NCBI GenBank assembly: GCA_964035545.1
Contig: OZ037768.1
Coordinates: 16,523,375 to 16,587,374, forward strand
Direction of reading: 5' to 3'
Source: Bugula neritina
Taxonomy: Eukaryota; Bryozoa; Gymnolaemata; Cheilostomatida; Bugulidae
DNA length: 64,000 nucleotides
Shown here in pieces: positions 1 to 11,418 of the stretch; the stretch's first letter is position 1; each line of letters opens with the position of its first letter. The notes under the pieces are model-generated. The model was not told the origin of the DNA, ran no database searches, and saw nothing but the letters and a program-made list of their open reading frames with translations. A program made the translations under genes and the position numbers.

Positions 1-1070
1 GTTCTGTAATTCATATCCGCATGAAATACATTCTGACTCTGGCTTAGGAATGCTAAGACACACTTTTCTTAATCACTTCCCTGATGATACTGCTATAAAA
101 TACTATTACTAATTACTGATGTAGTAATCTCGTATTTCATTATATACGTTGGTCATGGGGCTATTCATATGTCCAGTAATTTATGGTTTATGTTTATAAA
201 TTGTGTTATCTAGTTCATTGCAAAATCATGAGCATTACTTTTGCACATAGATTATCACGTAGCTTCATTTCCTGTCCTAATCTTTGGCTGGCACTATTGT
301 GTAAAGTCAACCATGAATATAGATATGCACACAATTGATGGTGAAGAGGAAAATATGTAGGAAAGTTATGTAATATTTTGTAGTAATTTTTGAGTTATTT
401 AACCAATAACTATATAGAAGCATAGCTTAGTGTGTGTCAGAATAAGCATAATAGTTCCTTAATTGGTGTAGGAGTTTCTTTCCCCTCTGACTACACTAAG
501 AACTTGATTCCCTTCATGCAGCCTGACTCTTTTATATCACATCTGTTCGCAGTATCATCTTATATCATGGCATTAAGTTATGAGTGTTTAGCAGTGAATG
601 GATGTCATATTGTGGTTTAATTACAACAGTATGAAAAACCAAGTTGCTTTCCTTTGAGTTATATTTTATAGTTACATGTTGCAACATGAATTATTTTTAT
701 GTAATTCACAACTTTTAGATAATGCTTTAAAATTTATTTCTTGTTTTTTGAGTCTTTCATTTTTAGAGGCTATTCCGCGCAGAGATATATACTGCTCAGA
801 TATATATACTATCTATACACTTGCTTTGTTTGCCTGATACAGTATGCTGTATACTTTACTAGCAAGTAATTAGGATTATAAAATGTTATACCAAACATTA
901 GTAAGCTACCCAACCATTCTTGGAAGTTCATACATGAAGTTATTGTTGTTTGTATTTTGGCATAGTTTATAGGATATTGACTCTGCATCTACAACCTGAT
1001 GTCCCCATAAAATGCTTCTGAAGACATCATTGCTTACTTCTGGAACTTTCTAAGCCACTTTATGTTGCAG
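1..1070. other. Intronic sequence upstream of the first visible CHTF18 exon
   Basis: No convincing exon was found here. The stretch is AT-rich and holds only short open frames without recognisable similarity. Because the first exon recognised downstream (from 1071) corresponds to the region after the AAA+ core of CHTF18, this is most simply intron of that gene, with the ATPase exons lying before the window. Confidence 0.5.
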
Positions 1071-4000
1071 TTTGTGAGAAGGAGGAAAAGTGAGCTGAGT
1101 ATGAGAAGCCTGGCCGGGCTGGCTATTGGCTCCAAGGATGAACAAAGAAGTATGTTTACTTTCTGGCAGCAAGTTTTCCAGAACTCGTCAAGTTCAAGGT
1201 AACCTTGTCTTCTGATAATCACTTTACATGCAGGATCTTCCCTCCGTATAGTACTTTGAATTATGTCTCATGTGGGTTGATAACTCCAACTTATCAATAC
1301 AACACTTGATATTTGTCAACGATTCTGTCCACTCTCTTGGAGTATAATCATTCATAATTTGTTTTTCTACCCTTCACTTTAGTTTACATATTTTATTATA
1401 GCACTAAGTGCTTACAGACACTTTTTTAAACAACTAGGTGCAGTATTAAAGAAATTTCAATAGCGCAAGTTCTTTATTTTCGTTATAGATTTTGGCTTGG
1501 GGTGTGGGTTAAAATTTATGGAAAAGCATAGTTTCCTTTTCTACATTTTCTATCTAAAACGCTGGCTTTTCCCCAATTTCTCCATAACTGCACCTTCTTT
1601 AAATGAATTGTTTCTCCAACTTGCTTCACGGATTCTGTCCTTTGGGTGTCACCTTTCAGTGTCTAGTATAATGTATTTTATATAGGTAAAAACGCACCCA
1701 AGGTTCTTTTACTTTTTTTTATGTTTTGTGCAACTATGAATGATGTAGACTGCAATGCTGCGTTACAGACTCATTAAATCTACTGGCTTGTTGTATATCA
1801 ACCTTTGTTATGTCGTTGGACAGGACTGGGTGGTTTCAGTATGAAATTCCTGTCACTCAGATAATCTATAATCCATAGCCAGATTAGCTCTTGTATTCTC
1901 ATTATATGTTGCACTGGGCTTTAGTTATGCTAAACACTGGAATATTATCAAAACAATGTTTTAGGGGACACAATGTGTTTGTTTTCTTGTGGACAATTAT
2001 TGTAACGTAAGCGCTGTCAGTTGTCTGTCCTTTCAAGTCATTTCCCATGTCTCAGTTGACAAATGTTATTGTTTTTGCAGTCCAAAAGTTTGACTTAAAA
2101 TTTGAGTTGGCTATTTGGTCTCTTAGTTTGTGGTTTGTGGAAAAATGGAATTTGTTTTGCAGCTTGATGATCATAATAACTATTGTGGTGTAATTATTCA
2201 TGTATTGTAGTTATTCATGTATTGTAGTTATTCATGTATTGTAGTTATTCATTGTAACAGCTTGTTGCAGGTCTTCCTCCATACCCAGTATATACACAGA
2301 GGAACCAATGGGACCAGTTGATGTTGTGGACAATACAATTTCGGGGCGGTTAGTCTACACACCTTTTCACAGTAGACAGTATAGCATATGTGTGTAAAGT
2401 AGTTACAGTTAGTTCTATAGTTAGCTATGCAGACAGGAGTCATCAGCCCCTGTAACTCACATAGAGATACTGTGAATATTCTCATTCACCAGATTGTATG
2501 GTATATATTATATATTATGTTATATATAATATACTTGTGTGTCTTCTAGTTCAACACACTGATGCCGGATTTGGGAGTTATCCAATTGATGTTATCACAT
2601 TTATATGTGAAAGCTAATGTTTAAATAGCCAGGGAAGAGATGGTGTTATATTTAAGTTAAATAGTTAAGTTTATGTTTTAACAGACTACAAATACACTTC
2701 AGGTGTCATTTAAATAACTTGAGTGAACCCCTCAGTTGGTCAGTACATCAGGTGTTAAAACAGTCATATAACATTTAATTGCTAGTCCATAAAATAATGA
2801 ATTTGTTATCTGTTCCCCCTTTCTGTTGCATGGCAGTGTAGTATGACAACTCTAAAATGGATTGATTTATCTACTATAATATTACCATATTAGTGTATGG
2901 CTGGATTGAGGGTAATTTGTTTCACATGTCTGTTAATGTTACAGGTATGGAAGATAGTTCACACATATCAGGTTACTAAGGTCTAGTTAAATAGAGTGAT
3001 ACATTCATATATTTTTGTTGTATTAACTTGACAAGTTGGTTAATGACTCAACTAGATGTCTGGATAATAATAAGGAGAAATATATTTGACATTGCTGACA
3101 AGGAAATGTTTTAATTTCTTTTGAAGGTGATTGAAAAGACATTCTTTAAAGCTGAATTTATAGATGTTAAAAGATTTTATGTTCATACTAGGGGTATGAT
3201 TGTAACGGCTGTGATTTTATTATATTATGTGAGCATGTAATGTGTGTTTACTATGTAGTATGGAGAGGATATACAGAGAGGCGCAAGCGTGTGGGGAGTT
3301 CAACAGAATGGTGCAAGGTTTACATGAGAATTTCATCAACATGAAATATAAAGACAGTAATATGCAGTCAGTACGTCAACACACTAACAACTGTACTTTC
3401 CATCTTTGTAAATTGATACTAGATATGTCATATATGCACACCACTGTCATAATATATATACATACCCTTGTCATATATGCACACAGAACTGTCATATCTA
3501 CACACAGAATTGCCATATTATATTAAATCACCAGCTGTTACTGTTAACTGCCGATGTGCGATTACACTCCATCATATGGTTGTAGATAAGAAGTGGCATG
3601 GAGTGGCTATGCTTCACAGATCAATTAAATCAAAAAGTCATATCACAGCAAGCATTCATTTTGAGTGGTTATCTCCCTTACCTAGCCGTAGTGTTCCATC
3701 TACATTTCTCTCAAACCAGTGCACCAAAAATAACCTATCCTAAGGCTCAGTTTGAGGTGAGAGGCTGCTTTGGGGACCACCCCTAGAATATTGTGCTAAC
3801 TTGCTGATGCTCACAGTCTATGGGAGCCACTATTTGTAGATATCAACATCTCTCTGTCAATTTATTGTACAAACACTAGTGAAAATATTATGATTCCACT
3901 TGTATCCACACATGATAGTATGTAGTCACTCTAACTAACCAATGATAAATACAGTTTCTGTAATGGTGCTCTTGTGTCATGGGATATTTCAAACACTTGT

Positions 4001-7000
4001 CTAAATATTATGTCTGTCAGCACTTGGCAAGTGCTCCAAGTTGCCATGCAGATTGTCATGACCACACCTAGTTACACCACAAGGATGACATCCTGTCAAA
4101 CTGTCCATTAGTCAGCATCTAATTATACATTCTGGCTGTTTAGATTAGTGTTGTTTGTTTACAGGCCTCCAGTAGGCAGGGCCACATGTCAAGTCTATTA
4201 GCCAGTCTCTCTCAGAATGTGTGTCCTCATGTTCACCAGTTTATTAGCCCACTGGTGCTGACCTTGGACGTGCTGCCACTCTTAGTCGATATCATCCTTC
4301 AGCCAAACATGAGACCAGTTAGTATATAAAGAAATGTTTTGGTATATCAATATTCATAACCAACATGTTAACTCATTTAATATAATGAACAACTTATTTC
4401 ATACAAAGGGATGGAACTGAAGTTTTGGAAGCAGGATATTGTATGCTGATGTTGTTTATAGCCCTGTGAGTTGCCGGCTTTTGTTAATGCGTTACCAAGC
4501 AGTGGCCGGGTGTGTAGAAAGCTAGGTCAGCTGGTACCTCTGTGTCGTTCCAGGTTAATATTCAGCTCTACAGTACGTCGGAGAAGGCAATGTTGAGAGA
4601 GATGGTGTCTTCTATGATAGACTACAACCTGACTTATGCACAGCATAAGAACACTGACGGGGTTTATGCATATCTTCTTGAGCCGTGAGTAGCTGTCAAT
4701 TTAACTACATGTTTCATTCCACTCCTCTATAAAGCATTTAAACATTGGCAACTTATTGAATAAAGCAGACGACTCCAAGATAACAAGGATTGGAAAAGAA
4801 ATGTAAGCAATATTTTGTAGGCCAGTGGATGACATCATCAGGTTTCCTGGCACTAAGCAGTCGAGAAAAGCGTTGAGTTATACGGCAAAACAACTCATAG
4901 CCAATGAGGTCCAGCAAGAGAAGCAAAGACGTCTTGATATCAAGTCAAGGTATGTTTAAGTTGCGCCTTTGTTCAACATTGGCTACAGTCTTTATATTAA
5001 ACCTGTATATAAAATCTTTAAAAACTTGAATATAATGAAACATGTTGTAGAAGTCTCTCACAGTGAAATTATATTGCAGTTTGGTTGAGATGATGTTGTT
5101 ATGTAGTGAATAGAGAAGACAAATCTAAGTGATGCAGTGTTTGCTTCTACTCTGCAGTAAGTTGAATGAGACAGATGCTGCAAGTGCCCCAAGTACTCCT
5201 ACGGTGTCAACTGCCAGCAAGAGAGCTGGGGAACGAGAACTGCAAGCCACAGGTGCTACACCTAAACGAGCTAAAACCACTGTGACAGATATGATAACTC
5301 CAAATCATAAACAGAAATTATTGCCAAAAAATATAACTCCTTCCCAGAAGGTAAATGTCCATTTATTCCGAAATCTCTCAAGTCTAAAGGTTCCATGGCA
5401 TGCTTTCCATTTGTCTTAGTTTGAGAGACGCTTATAGCTGCCAGTTAATATTGAATTAGTTATAGATGGAAAGTAAATTATTGTTTAATTGGACTTTGTT
5501 GTAATTGACCACTGCTAGACAGATGGGGGATATTAGTTTAGTTATTAGTGTGGCAAGTTGTAACAGTTACACAAACTATTTGTGATAATTAGTTTTGCTT
5601 GGTGAGTACTGAGTAGGTGTCAGTAGTAAATGGGTAGGTGTCAGTAGTAGATGAGTAGGTGTCAGTAGTGGATGGGTAGGTGTCAGTAGTAAATGGGTAG
5701 GTAGGTGTCAGTAGTGGATGGGTAGGTGTCAGTAGTGGATGAGTAGGTGTCAGTAGTGGATGGGTAGGTGTCAGTAGTGGATCAGTAGGTGTCAGTAGTA
5801 GATTGGTAGGTGTCAGTAGTGCATTGGTAAGTGTTAGTGTTGAGTGAGTGGGTAGGCTGATGGCAGTAGAAGTATTAATTATGTGGTAGGACTCTAACAT
5901 GACATGATTTTATCACTGGTTAGCTTGCCGCTATGTTGAATACATAGGTATAATATTACATTTATACAGAAAGCTACTGCTCGTGGCAATCATAATGGAA
6001 AGAGGGACTAACAGTTAGTATTGAGTGTGCTATTCATCTCTTACATATCTTATCTTTTCAAAAGAATACCTTTTGCTCAGTATTTTGTTACAAATAGTTT
6101 CATTTGATCTGACCATTATAGGCCCGGCCAAGGTGCTTGGTTATGTGTGTGAACGGAGAGTTAGTGAATTGTAATATTGTTAAGCAACGGTTTAAATATT
6201 ATTAATGTTTTGGCATATTTTCCCCTTCAAGCTGTGTTGACACTCTGAAGACCTGTCCATCTGATTATCTGTTTTTTCAACGATCTGCTACTATGTATAC
6301 TGAACTGTGAATATATTTAACTTTTGGGCCGGAGAAATTAAGTTCTGCCTGTTTGATATATTTGATTTGATATAATCTCATTTAAAGTTAAGCAGTGATT
6401 GAGAGATTGAACTGTGCAAATTGCCCGTTCATACTGTTCTCCTACCTTGGTAATCATATGTTCTGTGGAAGTGTGAGTAGAGCTTTAAAGTGATGTGATC
6501 AATTTGAAATATCCAGCCCCACCTGCCTTGTTGGTTATCTTAAAAACTTATTAATAGCAGCTGAAGAACTGAAATTTATTTACAATAACATGTCATTTGT
6601 TCAGTTTGAATAGAAAATAGATATGGTGATTTTTAAAAGTAATAGGGAAGTAAAAGAGTCGAATACTCTAATATATTGTGCAGTAGCTAGGTGTCAGTGC
6701 TTTACCTGCTTATTTAAACTTACAAGTAGAAGTGTATTCACTCACTTTATTGTAAGGAAATTGATTTTAATTTGCTGACCAGGCATTGTCCTATCAACTG
6801 CACTTGGAACTCTGACTGACCAGTGCTTGTAGGGTCAGCCACACTGTTCACCGCTTCTGTCTTTTTAACAATATTTATTCCAATTTACACTCAAATTATT
6901 GATCAGTAATTGTGTTCATGGATACAATAAGAAAGTTAGAAAGCAGAAGGAGGTGAAGAGAAAGAAATAAAATTGGGTAGGGAGTTATCTGTCTAATGAG

Positions 7001-8037
7001 ATTCCTTCGCAATGCTGCCTCTTATGAATGTACTCTTAGGACCTAAGCTATTGGTATCTGAACTAAATGCAGGGGTTTGTAGTTGTTTCCACATTGATAG
7101 GTACGAAAAATATAATAGTTGTTAGATTTATTATACATCTACATCTAACAAAAATTAATTTACACCGTCGTGGGCCACAAGTATTGCATTTAATTTTATA
7201 CACTGATGACAGGAATTTTTACATTTTTCACTACAAATTTAAGGATGTAAATGCTGTAAGGCAAAACTTTGTTGCTAAAGATATAGTGAAGGATGTAACT
7301 AAGGACCCTCCTATTTGTTCAGGTGTTCCATATACCACAGGTAAAGGCTCACAGGAAACCAATAATATTTGTTCCTGTCCACAGCACTTCTTATTGGCCA
7401 TTATCAATAGAGATCAAACCGGCATCACAAGCTTTATACAAAAGCTTCGACACAGCAGCCTTCTATATTTTAAAACTTGAGGGGTTGACAAATTCACAGT
7501 ATCACAGTATATGAAGTATGCACTGGCAGCCATTACTGTTAGCACTATGAATCAGTTTATATGGCAACAGATGCCTGCGTCATTTAACTTTAAGCTGAAT
7601 ACATCTGGCCAATAATGATAGTTGAATTTCGGGCTTACTATTCCACACTAAAGCCTCTGGATTTTCTCATTAGTTTTACTGCATTCTAGCTTGTTTTTAG
7701 CTGCTTTGGTGATCGTTTTACTGAAATGCATAATATTTATTAAAAGAAATAAAATATGCCCTTAAAAGCAGTTTTAGCTTCAGTGTAGTATATGTCAGAT
7801 ATATCAGCTTGTGACACATCTTTGTACACAGTGTAGTATACAATCAAGTATTTCGATTTACAGGCACCCACAGATTTCTTTGGCAGAGCAGTAAACAAGA
7901 AATGTAAGACCCTCGGCCCAGAAGCCCTGGAGGCACAGAGAGACACAGCTCTCTTGCACACAGATATCTGGTATAAATACAAGGAGGGATTTTCTAATGC
8001 TGTTAGGAAGAAAGTTTTGATAACTGATCTACTTTAG
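1071..8037 (+). CDS. CHTF18: CHTF18 (Ctf18), 3' part of the gene, eight exons
   Basis: Ctf18 is the large AAA+ subunit of the alternative clamp loader (Ctf18-RFC with Dcc1 and Ctf8), acting at replication forks and in sister-chromatid cohesion. Exons inferred from splice signals and conserved peptides: 1071-1198, 3259-3370, 3586-3756, 4165-4317, 4554-4684, 4821-4949, 5158-5350, 7864-8037. All junctions keep frame. Recognisable blocks are KDEQRSMFTFWQQVFQ, the region with LPLLVDIILQPNMRP, and LTYAQHKNTDGVYAYLLEP followed by VDDIIRFPGTKQSRK, all colinear with animal CHTF18. The last exon carries DFFGRAV and ends WYKYKEGFSNAVRKK..LL-stop, the typical C-terminus that contacts Dcc1/Ctf8. The N-terminal half with the Walker motifs is outside the window. 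Compared with vertebrates, the link between the first two visible exons is short, so a small exon may have been missed between 1198 and 3259. The last intron is about 2.5 kb. Confidence 0.88.
2182..2255. repeat. Short tandem repeat, TTATTCATGTATTGTAG unit
   Basis: About four copies of a 17-bp unit reading TTATTCATGTATTGTAG lie head to tail inside the first large CHTF18 intron. No coding or regulatory role is visible. Confidence 0.7.
3428..3523. repeat. Degenerate tandem repeat with TGTCATATATGCACAC motif
   Basis: Three diverged copies of a roughly 30-bp unit built on TGTCATATATGCACAC sit in the 3370-3586 intron of CHTF18. Overlapping open frames here are by-products of the repeat. Confidence 0.5.
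5595..5850. repeat. 21-bp minisatellite in the last CHTF18 intron
   Basis: About a dozen head-to-tail copies of a unit near GTAGGTGTCAGTAGTGGATGG, with point variants and one extra 4-bp insertion near 5700. The minus strand is open across it and reads as a threonine-rich LLTPTHP-type repeat, which is a by-product of the unit length (21 = 7 codons) and not evidence of a gene. Confidence 0.9.
5851..7863. other. Rest of the last CHTF18 intron
   Basis: No exon of CHTF18 is needed here: exon 5158-5350 ends in phase 0 and exon 7864 starts in phase 0. One plus-strand open frame (7067-7480, 137 codons) does not resemble a family I know. It could be an old insertion or chance. Confidence 0.4.
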
Positions 8038-8905
8038 TTTATATTTATCATTTTTTAATAAGATTTATTGTTTTTTATTTACTTGTTTGCAATGACATTT
8101 TGGCTGGTATTACAAAGTTTTGATAATAAGAGAATTGGGTTTTCTACTAGAAGTATTTTATTGAGAACTCAACTAGTTAAGACTTCTACTGAAATGAATG
8201 AGAGTGGGTTATGTTTGCTGAGCAATTCTATTATATATTATTGAATCAAGCACAGCTTCTTAATGATATTTTATGTTTAGAGTTGCAGTGTAATTCTGGA
8301 AATGCCATGGCGGTAAATGACATATCTTAACCTGTATTTGTTTGGTTACATAATTGAAGGTCAACTACTCGGTTTAGCTAACATGCTTTGTAAAGGAACA
8401 ACTCTCCACCTATGTAATTTATTTCTTGATAATATCTTGTTTTTATGAAAAAAAGTATTAATTACTGTTTCATTGTTTTAAAAACTCTCCATTCTTGAGT
8501 AAATTTGTTGAGCTCTTTTAGTGTTCACACAATTCTACATTTTCAACTTAATTTATCTTTCCTATAGTAATTGCAGGACAATAATGTGTAATCTAAAATA
8601 AATATATCGTCCTAAATATAGTAACATATATGTTTTAAATACTTGCACAACAATAATAATTACTGTAGTAGATTCAGCCTTGTACAGTTTGTTCAAGTAT
8701 ACTATATTGTAGGCATGAATTTTGCATGGAAATGCTGGATCTAGCTTCTATGAAGGTTGAAAATGCATGAGTTGACATTAGATTGCACTTTGACTTGGTT
8801 ATTAAACAAGTCATAATAAAATTGTTAGTTAATTATTGGTAAAATTTCTGTATTTCACGGCATGCTGTTTACAATGCTTAGCTGTTAGGTAGACAGTTAG
8901 CGTAA

Positions 8906-9302
8906 GGCTACACGACTTGGATTTTCTGCATGCGGGTCCAAATAATTGAAAATCGCCTGCCATGCACAATGTGGGTGCGGAAATTTATTAGCTAATGAAC
9001 TTGGCGTTTAACTTTGCTGCTGGCCTAAGGTGCTTTTTTTAAAATCTACGTCATCGGCAAAGTGATTTTAGATTATTATAAAAGTGACAAATGCAAACTA
9101 TATGAAATTGTTCTAATTCAGGAAGCTAAAAATTAAAACTCGAATTGAAATTCAAAAAAGTGGGTTCGCTAATGGAAACCAGCCAATTAGATTAAACCAC
9201 GAGCTTTCTGCACTCTCTGCTCAGCGTGTTATCTGCATGAAAATCTACACACGAGCCTATTTTTGGACTAGACAGGTTTCCCGCATGTGGGCAGTGTGGC
9301 CC
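8906..9302. mobile_element. Harbinger-like MITE, 397 bp, TSD TAA
   Basis: The element starts GGCTACACGACTT and ends with GTGTGGCCC, whose reverse complement is GGGCCACAC, giving short imperfect terminal inverted repeats. It is flanked on both sides by TAA (8903-8905 and 9303-9305). A 3-bp TWA target duplication is the hallmark of PIF/Harbinger elements. It has no coding capacity. A truncated copy in opposite orientation lies at about 63385-63692, confirming a dispersed family. Confidence 0.75.
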
Positions 9303-9305
9303 TAA

Positions 9306-11408
9306 GCTTATGTATGTGTTAGGAAACCAAAATACAAATATATTCAATGACAAGAATATTCCATAACTCTAGTCTAGCACAGAACTTGCATACTACAAAT
9401 CTATGAGCAAAAACCTTATATTCTGTTAGAAAATCTTTGCAACAATATAACTTTCAACTATGCTAAAACTTGTTGAAAGAAACAGTTTCAGATTTATATA
9501 CTTTAAAGTAGCATGAAAAATTGATGTGAAATATGATCAACTCCTAGTCTATGACCACCAGCCCAGTTGTGGGATATCTTTGGACTCAATGCCCCCCCCT
9601 TCCTTCTTCATGACTAAATTAAATTCTGATTTCTGATGCACCGATTTCAAATGTGCAGCCTAAGAAATAAAACTCGTGTCTACTTAAAATTGATCTTTGT
9701 TTAAATTTATCCTTTCATAATTTTTTTTTTAATGTACTGCTACTACCCAAATACATATTGCTATATTGCAATTAAAATAAACAGCAATAATTTAATGCAG
9801 ATATAATATATAGCAAAACTTTTAGGACAACCAAATTACACTCTTGTGAGAAACTATGATTTTGTGGCAGTGGCTCAACCAGTGCTAAAGGTTTCAGAAA
9901 GCTGATTTTAGTGGGTTTAGAACTAATCCAATTTTTTGCTATACATCTTAGACATACACAGTAAATGAAACTTCAATTTAAAAGTTGCTGTTTGTGCTGC
10001 AGGACAGTCTTTGCCCACTATAGAGCCCTAGTTGACTAGAGTCCTAGAAACTGACTATAGTTTCTGTAGAATCTGTCTAGTCAATAAAAAGAATACATCT
10101 TCACGTTATTATTGATGTTGCTATCTACATAGCTAGAAACTATACACTGCAAATGATAAGCTGGAACAATGCCAGGGCACTCCTAAATCAGGGGCAGCGC
10201 TACTACATTGTTTTATATTTGTATAGATTCTGTATTTGTATAGAGGGTGGTTGAAGAAACTTTAGTAGCTAGTTTTGCTTGCATTGCGTTTGCTCCTTAA
10301 CAGTAGCTATTGTCTGCTTAAGGGCAATGGTCTTGAGGCTAAGAATGCATACTACAATAGTAATTATTGACTTGGAACATAAGCTGATACCTATGTTTCT
10401 GTTGCGAGTATAACGGTCACGTGATCAATAAATCCACGCAACCGAGTTCAGGTAGCAGCACACAGCACGTTGACTATATCCATATAGCATGTGCTCTGTT
10501 TTCACCCATCTGTAGCAGAGTAACATGTATTGGTGGCTTACGCGCTCATGAATATCTGTACTACTACAATACTACTGCTTTATCAAGGTGGGAATTACTT
10601 ATCACTTTATACTTCTTTTAGCGCAGTAGTAATCTATAATTAATTAGGTCTTTGTTGTATCTTTCAGCAACACTATGTTCCCAGTTAAAAACCCGTTGCA
10701 GAAGTTGTTCGGTTGATAATTTCATATCATTATGTTAATTTTCTTTGAATTCGGCTAAAATATTAGCTATGGAAAACCAGAAAGGAGTGTTACGTTTCTA
10801 GTGTAATTATTTTTCATTAATCGACTAGCTTTATTCTGTACATGTTTAGTAAATTTGTTGCATATAATCCAGGATGTTTAGCTAAACATGTATGTATGAT
10901 GTATTATTATAGTGCACCAATTGCAATTTTTATGATAAAACATAATGTTTATTAATTAATTAGTTACCCTTGACACGTTATCGGCATATATATGTAAATT
11001 TGAATTTTTTATCTTATTCACATGGAGTAAGTTTGATTCAAAAGTGTAAATACATTATTGCAGATTTAGTTTGACTTTACTTGAGCTACTAATCAATCAA
11101 CAATTCTTTCCTACAACTATTGATGAGTTGTAGGAAAGAATTCTTAAATGTACTCTCTCTGCTAAAATCATTTAGTCAATCATGTAGTTCATATTTTCAA
11201 TTCAGGACAAATCTATTATATTATTACTACATTTTAAACCAAGCAGGCACGCAGCACTATCAAACATCTGCCTGCTACTCATTGTCTCATACAATGCAAT
11301 ATGAAACCACCGTTTCAAGAGACCAATGCTATTGCAATCTTTTTGTAATATTATTCAAAATATGTGCTACTCTTTCCATGTGTGTTAATGCTATATAAGT
11401 TACTGCAG
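9306..11408. other. Intergenic region between CHTF18 and the first PTB gene
   Basis: AT-rich sequence with no gene-like reading frame. A perfect CACGTG E-box lies near 10410 (GGTCACGTGATC), about 1 kb before the PTB start codon, in a locally less AT-rich stretch (10400-10570). An acceptor-like TTACTGCAG ends at 11408, just before the start codon at 11419, so an upstream 5'-UTR exon is likely but was not located. Confidence 0.4.
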
Positions 11409-11418
11409 GTTTGACAGG

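Noticed and set aside
3468-3743. Plus-strand frame of 91 codons overlapping a CHTF18 exon
   Set aside because: A different frame reads the conserved CHTF18 peptide over 3586-3756 with good splice signals.
5589-5900. Minus-strand Thr/Pro-rich repeat protein
   Set aside because: Produced by a 21-bp minisatellite inside a CHTF18 intron.
10421-10621. Short plus-strand frame before the PTB gene
   Set aside because: Composition is not protein-like, no splice context, and no recognisable similarity.
11120-11398. Plus-strand frame directly before the PTB start
   Set aside because: Different frame and separated from the PTB start by a good acceptor site; more likely intron.
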